NCBI GenBank assembly: GCA_048499435.1
Contig: JASNZW010000003.1
Span: 620,001 to 684,000 of the forward strand
DNA length: 64,000 bases
DNA from: DAOTWC01 sp048499435
Lineage (GTDB): Bacteria; Chloroflexota; Anaerolineae; Aggregatilineales; Phototrophicaceae
Direction: 5' to 3'
Positions 9,722 through 19,139 of this stretch are shown here, one piece after another. The position numbers were made by a program, and so were the translations under genes. Below the pieces are notes generated by a model that worked only from the letters and a program-made list of their open reading frames with translations, searched no databases and was not told the DNA's origin. Position 1 is the stretch's first letter; the number at the start of each line of letters is the position of its first letter.

Positions 9722-12226
9722 ATGAGACACCGCACGCAGTTGTTCGCGCTGCTGCTCGTCCTGGCAGCGCTTCTGATGAGCGCTGCCGGCGTTGGCGCGC
9801 AGGCCGATTCGCTGGCGCGCTTCGTCCATGTTGTTCCTGGCGCGCCGGCGGTAGACATCTACGCCGACGGCCAGCTCATCGCTGCTGATCTCGCGTTTGG
9901 CGCGGCAACGCCCTATATCACCATCCCCGCCGGGGAGCGCAACATCAGTGTGCGTCAGGCCGGCACCGATTCGCTGCTGTGGGAGCAGATTCTGCCCGCT
10001 GGCAGCGGCGCTAACTACACCCTCGTCGCGTCGTCGCCCGACAACCCCGGCTTTATCGCCTATCTCGACGAAAACGACCTGGACCCGCTGGCGCTGGGCC
10101 AGGCGCGGTTTACCAGCATTCACGCCATCGCTGACGCGCCCGCCGTTGATATCATGCTGGAGGACGGCCGCACCCTGGTCGTCAATCAGGCTTACAACCA
10201 GCCTTTCGGCACGCTTGACATTCCGCTGTTCACCTACAACCTGGTTATCGCGCCTGCCGGGGCGGGCGTTGACGGCGGCCTGTTCAACCTGGAGCTGCCG
10301 GTCAGCTTCAGCGGCACATCCTACAAGCTCGTCCTGTACGGCACCGCCAGCGTGCCCAACTACCTGGTGCTCACAGCCCCGGTGCGCCCGGAAAACGAGA
10401 CCGACTCCGCCCGCGTCCGCCTGGTACACGCCGCGCCCGGCGCGCCCGCTGCCGACGTTTACGCGGCCGGGACCCTCATCGCCACGCTTGCCGAGCCGGC
10501 GGCGGGCGCTAACGCCACCGGCTTTATCGCCGTCCCGGCTGGCGGCCTCGACATCGTTGTGCGCGCCGCCGGCACGCAGGACGAGCTGGCTACCGGCACA
10601 CTCGACGCCGACCCTGCCCTGTTTACGACCCTCGCCGTCATCAACACCGGCGGCGGCCTGGGGCTGGCCATCTACGCGGACGACTTCAGCGCTATGTCAC
10701 CCGCAGAGCCTGTGCTGCGCGTGACCAATGTCGGCTCTGACGGCGGCGCTGTTTCCGCCGCGCTGGATAACGGCTCCGTCGTTGCGACGGATGTCGCCGC
10801 CGGGCAGGCCGGCCCGCTGTTCTTCGCGCCTGCGCCGGGCGATTACACGCTCACAGTGACCGCCGACGGCGCGGCGCTCGCGCCAGTCTCCGCCGCTTTC
10901 TACGGCGGCGTGTACTACGAATACCTGGCCGCTGGCGGCGCGGCGGCGGAATTGTTCCCGCTTGCGCCGGTTGCTCTGGCGCGGGGCATCGGCAGCGCGC
11001 CCGGCGCGGCGGCTGTCGCCCAGGCCCCTGCCCTGCCGGAACAGCCTGCCCAACCGGCCCCACAGCCTACCGCCACGCCCCCGGTTGAACCCACCCCCGC
11101 GCCGGTGATCGCGCCGCCGCCTGTCGCGCCGGCCGGGCCAGCGTTTACAGGCCGCGTCTTTAACCTGGACCCGGACCGCAACCTGCAGCTGCGCCAGTAC
11201 CCCAATTCGCAGGCGCTCTCGCTGGGCACGGTTCCTTTCGCCACTGTTCTCACGGTCAATGGCCGCGAGGGCGAGCTGGCTGAAATCCTCAGCAGCGCGA
11301 CCCAGATTCCGCCCGACTACGAGTATACCGACCCGGTTGAACTGCTTGAGGATGAGCGCGACGACCTGGCGCGCGACCAGACCTGGCTGTTCGTCACCTA
11401 TGACACGCCCGACGGCGGCCAGATCGACGCCTGGGTGCGCAGCGACTACGTTGATGTGCGCAGCGCCGCTGGCCAGCAGGTCCCGCTGCGCGACCTGCCC
11501 ACCATCCCCGGCAACACGCCTGGCGAGGCCCGCAACACCGCCATCACAGCGCCTGTCGGGCGGCAGGATATCGTCTCCGTGCGCGTGATCAACATGCTGT
11601 CCACCGCTAACCTCAACGTCCGCCGCCTGCCGGTGGCAGACAGCGAAGTGCTGGCGCGGCTCACGCTGAACACGGTGGCCGAGTTCGTCGGCATTGACGA
11701 AACCGGCGCCTGGGCCTTCATCCGCTACACCGCCCCTGAGGGCAGCTCCGTCACCGGCTGGGCCAGCACCGACTTCCTGAGCTACGAGTACAACGGCCAG
11801 CCGTCCAGCCTGGAAGAATTCGACGCGCGCGGTCTGCTTCAGGTCATCGACTCCGGCACGCGCGGCGCTGTCGAGGCCGGCGCGGCGCCGCAGCTCGCTG
11901 TGCCGACCGCCAACCCGACCAAAGACGCCGTCGTCGCCACCGTCGCGCTTGACCCCGGCGCTAACCTCAACATGCGGCGCACGCCTGACGTGAACGCGGA
12001 AGTCATCGCGCCAATCCCCAGCGGCACGCAGGTCGTGGTGACCGCCCGCACCGGCGACGGCGGCTGGCTCCAGGTCACTTACGAGGGCCAGGAAGGCTGG
12101 ATCGCCGCCCGCACCGACACCGCCGTTTTCGTCACGCTCAGCTTCAACGGCGCGCCTTACGCGCTGCTTGACGTGCCGCTGGCTGAAGGCGAGGTTGACA
12201 CTATGGGCGCGCCTGCCGGCGGCTGA
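9722..12226 (+). CDS. Secreted DUF4397 protein with SH3b repeats
   Basis: ATG 9722 has a strong site (GGAGG, then AAAGAAAACCA) and starts a clear Sec signal peptide (about 1-25, cut after VGAQA). The frame is open upstream but overlaps ahcY. The 834-residue protein has two or three beta-rich DUF4397 units; each begins RFVHVVPGAPAVDIYADG-like (about 27 and 238). A Pro-rich linker (about 440-475) follows, then about three bacterial SH3 modules with NLRQYPNS/NLNVRRLP/NLNMRRTP motifs. SH3b modules often bind peptidoglycan; DUF4397 has no assigned activity. Likely an envelope-associated or surface protein, related to the next gene. Confidence 0.8.
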   Translation: MRHRTQLFALLLVLAALLMSAAGVGAQADSLARFVHVVPGAPAVDIYADGQLIAADLAFGAATPYITIPAGERNISVRQAGTDSLLWEQILPAGSGANYTLVASSPDNPGFIAYLDENDLDPLALGQARFTSIHAIADAPAVDIMLEDGRTLVVNQAYNQPFGTLDIPLFTYNLVIAPAGAGVDGGLFNLELPVSFSGTSYKLVLYGTASVPNYLVLTAPVRPENETDSARVRLVHAAPGAPAADVYAAGTLIATLAEPAAGANATGFIAVPAGGLDIVVRAAGTQDELATGTLDADPALFTTLAVINTGGGLGLAIYADDFSAMSPAEPVLRVTNVGSDGGAVSAALDNGSVVATDVAAGQAGPLFFAPAPGDYTLTVTADGAALAPVSAAFYGGVYYEYLAAGGAAAELFPLAPVALARGIGSAPGAAAVAQAPALPEQPAQPAPQPTATPPVEPTPAPVIAPPPVAPAGPAFTGRVFNLDPDRNLQLRQYPNSQALSLGTVPFATVLTVNGREGELAEILSSATQIPPDYEYTDPVELLEDERDDLARDQTWLFVTYDTPDGGQIDAWVRSDYVDVRSAAGQQVPLRDLPTIPGNTPGEARNTAITAPVGRQDIVSVRVINMLSTANLNVRRLPVADSEVLARLTLNTVAEFVGIDETGAWAFIRYTAPEGSSVTGWASTDFLSYEYNGQPSSLEEFDARGLLQVIDSGTRGAVEAGAAPQLAVPTANPTKDAVVATVALDPGANLNMRRTPDVNAEVIAPIPSGTQVVVTARTGDGGWLQVTYEGQEGWIAARTDTAVFVTLSFNGAPYALLDVPLAEGEVDTMGAPAGG

Positions 12227-12254
12227 CGCGCGCCGCCCGTTTGCTGCTGTTCAG

Positions 12255-12286
12255 GAGTCCCGTGCGCGAGCGCGGGACTCTTTGCT
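12255..12286 (+). terminator. Terminator between the two DUF4397 genes
   Basis: An 8-bp stem GAGTCCCG (12255-12262) / CGGGACTC (12273-12280) is followed by TTTGCTT. It lies 28 bases after the first gene's stop, so the second gene probably has its own promoter (TACAAT at 12312-12317). Confidence 0.65.
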
Positions 12287-12345
12287 TACTGGTGAATTCA
12301 CGGCGCGCGGGTACAATGGCAGAAAATCAACCTGCGAGGACTGCA

Positions 12346-14457
12346 ATGCTCACTGCGCGCCGCGTTCTGCTGCTTCTGGTGATCGCCGCTGCCGCCTGTG
12401 CGCCGGCTGCGCCCACCCCCACCCCCACGCTGATCGCCTCAGCCACGCCCACGCCGACCGACCTGCCAACGCCCCGGCCAACGCTGACGCCGCTGGCTGT
12501 GCCGCTGGCGCAGGACACTGCGCCGTCCGCCTTCGTCCGCGTGATTCACGCCGCGCCCGGCCAGCCGCCGGTGGATGTGTACGTGGAAGGGCTGGCCGTC
12601 GCGCCCTACCTCGGCTATCGGCAGTACACCGACAGCGCGCCGCTGGCCGCCGGGACCTATACCGTCCGCGTTTACCCTGCTGGCAGCCGCCCCGCCGACG
12701 CTGAGCCGATTCTCAGCGCCCCTGGTATCGAGTTTCCGCCCGGCAGCGCCCGCCTGATCGCGATCAGCAGCGCCGACGGCGGCCCAGCGCTGCTGATCCA
12801 CCAGGAAAACAGCGCGCCGCTCGAACACGATCAGAGCCGCGTCAGCTTCGTGCACGCGCTCGACGGTGTTGGCGAAATCACCGTGCAGCAGCGCGGCGTA
12901 AACCTCACCCCACCGCTGGCCCTGGGCGCGATCAACATCATCGCCACCACGCCCGCCGGCGAAATCACGTTCGATTTCGCTGGCGCAGACGCGATCCTGC
13001 TCAGCTATCCGCTGAATTTGCGCCCGCGCACCGCCTACACGCTGCTGCTGGCAGGCACGCCAGCCGCGCCGGAGATCATCCGCGTGGATGCCCGTATGCC
13101 CGGCTGGGCCGCCGTGCGCGCCGTCAGCGGGGCCGCTGAGCTGGGCGCGGTGGATGTCTACCTGGGCGAGACGCTGCTCGCGGCGGCGCTGGACTACACC
13201 CGTTCGTCGCCGCGTGAAACGCTGGCAGCCGGCGCTTATCGCGCCGCCGTCTACCCTGCCGGGGCCAGCCCAGCCGACACTGAGCCGCTTGCCAGCGCCG
13301 ACATCCTCGCCGACGAGGACGCGGGCACAACGCTGGTTGTCCTGGGAACGCCTCAATCGGCGCAGCTTATCGCCCTGCACGACGACCTCACGCCTACCGC
13401 GCCGGACACGGCGCGCGTGACGTTCGTCAACACGCTTGCTGAAACGCCGCGCCTGGCGTCCAGCATCAACAATGGGGCGCTCACGCTGCCCGTGCTGAAC
13501 TACGGCGACATCGCGCGCCCGGTTGATGTTCCAACCGGCAGCGCCTACACCTTCTACTGGAACGCCGCCGCCGCTGACGAAAGCGCCGCCTCGCTCGAAA
13601 TCGCGCAGGATATCGTGTTTGAGGCCGGTTACAGCTATCTTTACCTGATCACCGGGCGGGTCCCGCCGGTCATCCTCAGCGAGCGCGTCGGCATGCCGGC
13701 GCAGGCCAGCGCGCCGCCGCCCGACACAACACCCACGCCGGTCCCGGCCCGGCCCACCTACGTCAGCGCCGTCAACGCCGCCTTTGAGAGCGGGCCGCTC
13801 ACCGTGCTGGTGAACGACACGCTGCTGGCCGAACGCCTTGACTATGGCGACGCCAGCCCGGCGCAGCCCGCCGCGAGCGGCGTCTTTACCGTCGAAGTCC
13901 GCTCTGCGGAGTCCTCAGAGCCGCTGTTCCAGGACAAAGTGGTGTTCGACACCGGCGTGTCCTACACGCTGGTTGTGCTGGGCTACGGCCTGGAGCGCAC
14001 CCTTGTGCTGCCCATCCCTGAACCCGCCGCGGCCACCGGCGATGCGCCGCTGGCCCGCCTGATCAACGTCAGCGCCGGCGCGCCAATCAACCTGGGGCTG
14101 GCTTATGCCGCTGGCGCCGCGCCGGCGGGCACGGCAAGCCGCTTCAGCAGCCCGCCGCAGACCAGCGCGCTTTCCGGCACACCCGTCACGCCGACCTACC
14201 GCCAATCCATCGGTTTCGGCGTGCAGCCCGTCCCGAACGCCGATTCCGTGCCGCCGGGCAGCGCTTCAGCGCCGGGCCTGCTGCCGGCAGGTATGTGGGA
14301 CCTGCTGCTGCTCGACGCCGACGCCGCCGCCGTCGCCGCGTTTATCGCCAACGTCAACCTGCAGCCGGGCCAGCGCTACGATGTCTACGCCTTACAGCAG
14401 CCCGGCTCGCCTATCGTTCAGGGGTTCGTGATCCCTGTGCCGGCTAATCCGGGATAG
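12346..14457 (+). CDS. DUF4397 lipoprotein
   Basis: ATG 12346 is chosen because GAGGA lies 7 bases upstream and it begins a lipoprotein signal: Arg pair, hydrophobic core, lipobox AAAC at about residue 18. Earlier in-frame starts would bury the signal. The 703-residue protein continues with a Pro/Thr linker (PTPTPT) and about four DUF4397-like units; the first reads FVRVIHAAPGQPPVDVYVEG and others recur at about 200, 250, 360 and 470. It has no SH3b module, unlike its neighbour. Probably an extracytoplasmic, lipid-anchored beta-sandwich array. Function unknown; the similar layout suggests the two genes arose by duplication and share a role. Confidence 0.78.
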   Translation: MLTARRVLLLLVIAAAACAPAAPTPTPTLIASATPTPTDLPTPRPTLTPLAVPLAQDTAPSAFVRVIHAAPGQPPVDVYVEGLAVAPYLGYRQYTDSAPLAAGTYTVRVYPAGSRPADAEPILSAPGIEFPPGSARLIAISSADGGPALLIHQENSAPLEHDQSRVSFVHALDGVGEITVQQRGVNLTPPLALGAINIIATTPAGEITFDFAGADAILLSYPLNLRPRTAYTLLLAGTPAAPEIIRVDARMPGWAAVRAVSGAAELGAVDVYLGETLLAAALDYTRSSPRETLAAGAYRAAVYPAGASPADTEPLASADILADEDAGTTLVVLGTPQSAQLIALHDDLTPTAPDTARVTFVNTLAETPRLASSINNGALTLPVLNYGDIARPVDVPTGSAYTFYWNAAAADESAASLEIAQDIVFEAGYSYLYLITGRVPPVILSERVGMPAQASAPPPDTTPTPVPARPTYVSAVNAAFESGPLTVLVNDTLLAERLDYGDASPAQPAASGVFTVEVRSAESSEPLFQDKVVFDTGVSYTLVVLGYGLERTLVLPIPEPAAATGDAPLARLINVSAGAPINLGLAYAAGAAPAGTASRFSSPPQTSALSGTPVTPTYRQSIGFGVQPVPNADSVPPGSASAPGLLPAGMWDLLLLDADAAAVAAFIANVNLQPGQRYDVYALQQPGSPIVQGFVIPVPANPG

Positions 14458-14491
14458 CCTGCTGGCGCGGCTTCGCTATAATCCAGCAGGC
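14457..14491 (+). promoter_or_regulatory. Inverted repeat enclosing a TATAAT box, upstream of the reductase gene
   Basis: A 9-bp perfect inverted repeat, GCCTGCTGG (14457-14465) / CCAGCAGGC (14483-14491), encloses a 17-base loop that contains TATAAT (14477-14482). It starts at the last base of the preceding stop codon. It could be a terminator stem of the DUF4397 gene, although no T-run follows, or an operator around the -10 of the next operon. Confidence 0.45.
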
Positions 14492-14513
14492 GCGGCGCAC
14501 GGGAGCAAACGGC

Positions 14514-15467
14514 ATGCGGGTACTGATTACGGGCATCGGGGGGTTTGTCGGGCAGCACCTGCTGCGCTATCTCGCCAGCGCCGCCCCCAGCGCCGAGCTG
14601 CACGGCACAGTCTTCAACCCGGCTGAGGGCGCGCGCCTGCCGGCTGCCTGCCACGCGCTTGACCTCACCGACCCCGACGCCGTTCACGCGCTGATCGCCC
14701 GCCTGCGCCCGGATCACATCTACCACCTGGCGGCGCAGGCGTCACCCCGGCAGTCGTTCAGCGCCCCCTGGGACACCCTCGCCAACAACATTCGCGCCCA
14801 GCTCAACCTGATTCTTGCCTGCCTGGCGGCGGACATACGCCCGCGCCTGCTCGTCGTCAGCTCAGCAGAGGTTTACGGCCCCGGCGACGGCTCCGCCATC
14901 ACCGAGGACGCGCCGCTGCAGCCAACCAGCCCTTACGGCGTGAGCAAAGCTGCCCAGGACCTGCTCGGCCTGCAGTACCATCTCAGCCACGACCTGCCGG
15001 TGCTGCGCGCGCGCCCCTTTAACCACTTCGGCCCCGGCCAGCGCGAGGGCTTCGTCGCGCCCGATTTCGCTGTACAGGTCGCGCGCATCGAGGCCGGCTG
15101 GCAGCCGCCCGTGTTAGAGGTGGGCAATCTCGCCGCCCGCCGCGATTTCACCGACGTGCGCGATATCGTCCGCGCTTATCATCTGATCGTCGAGCAGGGC
15201 GAGCCGGGCGCGGTCTACAACGTCGCCTCTGGCGCGGCGCACAGCGTCCAGGAAATTCTCGACACGCTGGTCGGTCTCAGCCGCGCCAGCATCGCCATCC
15301 GCGTTGACCCGGCGCGCTTCCTGCCCATTGATGTCCCGGTCCGCCTGGGCAGCGCGGGCCGCCTGCGCGCCGCCACTGGCTGGCGGCCGCACATCGCTTT
15401 TGAACAAACGCTGCACGACCTGCTCGCTGAGTGCCGTCAGCGGGTTGACTCGGCACCTGCCCATTGA
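14514..15467 (+). CDS. rmd: GDP-4-dehydro-6-deoxy-D-mannose reductase-like SDR
   Basis: The 317-residue extended short-chain dehydrogenase has the NAD(P) loop GIGGFVGQ (near residue 7), the catalytic Ser in VVSSAEVYG, and SPYGVSKAAQD for the Tyr-x3-Lys pair. RPFNHFGPGQREGFV and RRDFTDVRDIVRAY are typical of the Rmd/GMER group. Reaction: reduces GDP-4-keto-6-deoxymannose, giving GDP-D-rhamnose if Rmd. It sits 25 bases before gmd, whose product is this substrate, and manC for GDP-mannose lies at 31.7 kb. Rmd versus another reductase of the same intermediate is inferred from context. Confidence 0.82.
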   Translation: MRVLITGIGGFVGQHLLRYLASAAPSAELHGTVFNPAEGARLPAACHALDLTDPDAVHALIARLRPDHIYHLAAQASPRQSFSAPWDTLANNIRAQLNLILACLAADIRPRLLVVSSAEVYGPGDGSAITEDAPLQPTSPYGVSKAAQDLLGLQYHLSHDLPVLRARPFNHFGPGQREGFVAPDFAVQVARIEAGWQPPVLEVGNLAARRDFTDVRDIVRAYHLIVEQGEPGAVYNVASGAAHSVQEILDTLVGLSRASIAIRVDPARFLPIDVPVRLGSAGRLRAATGWRPHIAFEQTLHDLLAECRQRVDSAPAH

Positions 15468-15492
15468 AACGCTTACGACACAGGAGAGTGTT

Positions 15493-16464
<972 letters not shown>

Positions 16465-16468
16465 TCTT

Positions 16469-17260
16469 ATGGCCTTGTTCGACACCCACTGCCACCTGGA
16501 TTTCACAGCCTACGATGCCGACCGCGCCGCGGTCGTGCAGCGCGCCGCTGCCGCTGGCGTTACACGGATTCTCAACCCCGGCATTGACCTGCCAACCAGC
16601 CAGGCCGCCGCTGCGCTGGCCGCCAGCTTTGATGGCGTCTACGCCGCAGCGGGTGTACACCCCAACAGCAGCGCTGGGTTCGCGCCCGCGCTGCTGGCCG
16701 ACCTGCGCGCGCTGGCTTCCGCGCCCAAAGTTGTCGCTGTGGGCGAGATCGGCCTCGACTACTACCGCGACCGCAGCCCGCGCGACCGCCAGCTAAACGC
16801 CTTCGAGCAGCAGCTCACGCTGGCCGCCGCGCTCGCGCTGCCCGTTATCATTCACAACCGCGACGCCAGCGACGATGTGCTGGCGGTGCTGGCAAGCTGG
16901 GTCCCCAGCCTGCCCCCGGCGCTTAAGGCCCGCCCTGGCGTGCTGCACTCGTTCTCTGCGCCGCCAGCCAGCGCCGAGCGCGCGCTGGCGCTGGGGTTCT
17001 ACCTGGGCTTCACCGGCCCCATCACCTACAAAAAAGCGGACGATGTGCGCGCCGCCGCCCGCCTCACCCCGCTCGACCGCCTGCTGGTCGAGACCGACGG
17101 GCCGTTCCTGCCCCCGGTCCCCTTCCGCGGCCAGCGCAACGAACCGGCGTATATTCCACATATCGCGGCGGCGCTGGCGCAGACCAAGGCCCTGCCCACA
17201 GCGGACCTGGCCGCAGCCACCTGGGAAAACGCGCGGCGGCTGTTCAGCATCAACGATTGA
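16469..17260 (+). CDS. tatD: TatD family metal-dependent hydrolase
   Basis: The 263-residue TIM-barrel protein is normal length. Metal-binding motifs are in order: FDTHCHLDF at the N-terminus, VGEIGLDYYRD, IIHNRD, VLHSFS and ETDGPFLPP. TatD proteins are 3'-5' DNA exonucleases or deoxyribonucleases in the cytoplasm. The gene is 4 bases downstream of gmd, so it is likely co-transcribed, though there is no obvious functional link. The stop codon lies inside a hairpin (17259-17280). Confidence 0.9.
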   Translation: MALFDTHCHLDFTAYDADRAAVVQRAAAAGVTRILNPGIDLPTSQAAAALAASFDGVYAAAGVHPNSSAGFAPALLADLRALASAPKVVAVGEIGLDYYRDRSPRDRQLNAFEQQLTLAAALALPVIIHNRDASDDVLAVLASWVPSLPPALKARPGVLHSFSAPPASAERALALGFYLGFTGPITYKKADDVRAAARLTPLDRLLVETDGPFLPPVPFRGQRNEPAYIPHIAAALAQTKALPTADLAAATWENARRLFSIND

Positions 17261-17280
17261 GGGCGCTGGCGCGCGCCCTC
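17259..17280. terminator. Hairpin between convergent genes
   Basis: An 8-bp stem GAGGGCGC (17259-17266) / GCGCCCTC (17273-17280) begins in the tatD stop codon and lies 34 bases from the opposing gene's stop. There is no T-tract, so termination is only presumed. Confidence 0.4.
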
Positions 17281-17313
17281 AACACCGGTTTACGCTCAGG
17301 GAAACTGCCCCGT

Positions 17314-18060
17314 TTATACGTCCTCTGCGACACTCAAAAGGTCGAGCAGCCGCGCGCGCAGGGCGTCCAGCCGCGTCTGCGCCCGCTGCCCCATCTGTTC
17401 CTCAGCCTGCGCTACCGCCGCGTCAACAAAGGCGTTAACATCCACGCCGTTCGCCCGCAGAACAGCGCCCAGCGTTTCGCCGTCGGCAAGCTGGCTCAGG
17501 ATACTGCTCACGTCCAGGCCGGTCTGCTCAGCGGCCAGCGCGATGATGTCCGCGCGCACGCCCGGAAACGAGAACTGTCCGCGCGCGCCCCGGCCGTGCG
17601 CGCCGCGCCCGCGATTCGTTCGGTCGCGAAACTGGTCCCAGAGCCGGTCCATCAGCGGTCCATAGACACCGTTAACCGCATCCGTCACCCGCTGCTCAAC
17701 CTGCGCCAGCAGCGCCTCAGCCGCCTCCGCAGTGATGTGGCCCGCCTCCGCCGCCTCGTTGATATGCTCAGTCGCCGCCGTCACCGCCGCTGCGATCACC
17801 GCGTCCACATCGCCGCCGTTGGCCTCGATCAACTGCGCCAGCGTGCTGCCGTCGCGCAGCTGCTGCACAATCTCGCGCGCGTCCAGCCCGGTCTGCTCCT
17901 CCACCAGCGCCAGCAGCGCGCCGCCAGCCCCATCACCAATCCCATCGCCAGGGCGCGACCGGCCTCCACCGGCCCCCTGCGCGCTGGCCGCGCTGATCCC
18001 CAGGGTCAGCACGCCCACAACCATCGCACCGGTGATAACTTTTTTCGCATTCACGGTCAA
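17314..18060 (-). CDS. Secreted helical protein with an internal duplication
   Basis: The 248-residue protein has a Sec signal peptide (about 1-28, cut after ASA) and a Gly-rich spacer. Two copies of a roughly 55-residue helical unit follow, at about 48-100 and 170-225. Each reads EQTGLDxxxIxxQLxDGxTLxxxxxANGxDVxA, then an Ala/Glu-rich helix. Between them lies a helix with EAGHITAEAAEALLAQVEQRVTDAVNG and an Arg/Gly-rich linker (NRGRGAHGRGARG). The pattern resembles small secreted proteins common in Chloroflexota and Firmicutes that have no assigned function. It is convergent with tatD. Confidence 0.65.
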   Translation of the reverse strand: MTVNAKKVITGAMVVGVLTLGISAASAQGAGGGRSRPGDGIGDGAGGALLALVEEQTGLDAREIVQQLRDGSTLAQLIEANGGDVDAVIAAAVTAATEHINEAAEAGHITAEAAEALLAQVEQRVTDAVNGVYGPLMDRLWDQFRDRTNRGRGAHGRGARGQFSFPGVRADIIALAAEQTGLDVSSILSQLADGETLGAVLRANGVDVNAFVDAAVAQAEEQMGQRAQTRLDALRARLLDLLSVAEDV

Positions 18061-18144
18061 AGTTCCCTTTCGCGGCTATGCCCGCTTTCACCACTAACGC
18101 CCCCATTGTGGCCGCCAGTTGTTATCAAAGTGTGGCCAGAACAA

Positions 18145-18173
18145 TGAACATCTGTAAATTCCTCTGGTAAAAT
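18145..18173 (+). promoter_or_regulatory. Predicted promoter of the polysaccharide operon
   Basis: TGAACA (18145-18150), a 17-base spacer and an extended -10 (TGG TAAAAT, TAAAAT at 18168-18173) lie about 28 bases before the TTG start of the first glycosyltransferase gene. Confidence 0.6.
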
Positions 18174-18200
18174 TGCGCTGCGTCGGAAGGATGGCTCAGG

Positions 18201-19139
18201 TTGATCGACCTCTCCATCATTATCGTAAGCTGGAACGTCAGCGCCCTGCTGGCGGCCTGCCTTGAAAGCATTTTCGCGCCGCCCGCCGCGGACGGCGCTG
18301 CGCCGCGCCTTGAGGTTATCGTCGTTGATTCTGCCAGCGCCGACGACACCGTGCGCATGGTCGCCGCCCGCTTTCCGCAGGTGCGCCTGCTGCCCCAGGC
18401 CGAAAACCTGGGCTTTGTGCGCTGCAACAACATCGGGCTGGCAGCGGCGCAGGGCCGCCACCTGCTGCTGCTTAACCCTGACACCGAAATCGTGGGCGAC
18501 GCGCTGGCGCAGATGGTCGCTTTCCTCGATGCCAGCCCGGACGCAGGCATCGTCGGGCCGCGCACGCTCAACACCGACGGCACAACCCAGGCCACACGGC
18601 GGCGTTTCCCCTCGTTTACGCTGGCCTTTTTTGAGAGCACCTGGCTCCAGCCGTTTGCCCCGCGCGGCATGCTCGACCGGTTCTACGTGGCCGACGCGCC
18701 TGACGACGCGCTGCTCGACGTTGATTGGGTGCAGGGGTCTGCGTTGATGGCGCGGCGGGCGGTTTACGATCAGATCGGCAGCCTGGACGAAGGCTTTATC
18801 ATGTTCTCGGAAGAACTCGACTGGTGCCGCCGGGCGAAAGACGCGGGCTGGCGCGTCGTTTACCTGGGCAGCGCCCGCATCATCCACCACGGCGGCGGCA
18901 GCACCGGCCAGGTCGTGGCGCGCCGCCACATCCATTTCCAGCAGAGCAAGCTGCGCTACTATCGCAAATATCACGGCTGGCTGGCGGCGCAGCTTTTGCG
19001 CGCGTTCCTGCTGCTCAACTACGCCTGGCAGCTTGCGCTGGAAGCCGTCAAAAGCGCGCTGGGCCACAAGCGTGACCTGCGCCGCCAGCGCATCAGCGCG
19101 TATTGGCAGGTCCTGCGCTCCGGGTTGAAGCTAAGCTGA
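18201..19139 (+). CDS. Glycosyltransferase family 2, rhamnosyltransferase-like
   Basis: The 312-residue GT-A enzyme starts IDLSIIIVSWNV from a TTG codon. The nearby ATG (18191) is out of frame, and the predicted promoter fits this start. Nucleotide-sugar motifs are VVDSASADDTV, ENLGFVRCNNIGL, LLLNPDTEI (the DxD-like site) and GSALMARRAVYDQIGSLDEGF followed by SEELDWCRR, as in WbbL-type rhamnosyltransferases. Its donor could be the GDP-deoxyhexose made by gmd and the reductase, or dTDP-rhamnose; this is inferred. It is the first gene of a five-gene coupled operon, and its stop overlaps the next ATG. Confidence 0.88.
   Translation: MIDLSIIIVSWNVSALLAACLESIFAPPAADGAAPRLEVIVVDSASADDTVRMVAARFPQVRLLPQAENLGFVRCNNIGLAAAQGRHLLLLNPDTEIVGDALAQMVAFLDASPDAGIVGPRTLNTDGTTQATRRRFPSFTLAFFESTWLQPFAPRGMLDRFYVADAPDDALLDVDWVQGSALMARRAVYDQIGSLDEGFIMFSEELDWCRRAKDAGWRVVYLGSARIIHHGGGSTGQVVARRHIHFQQSKLRYYRKYHGWLAAQLLRAFLLLNYAWQLALEAVKSALGHKRDLRRQRISAYWQVLRSGLKLS

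Noticed and set aside
8395..9858. 487-codon minus-strand open frame over ahcY
   Set aside because: Antisense shadow of ahcY and the next gene's start; composition Arg/Gly/Val-rich, no family motif, no ribosome site.
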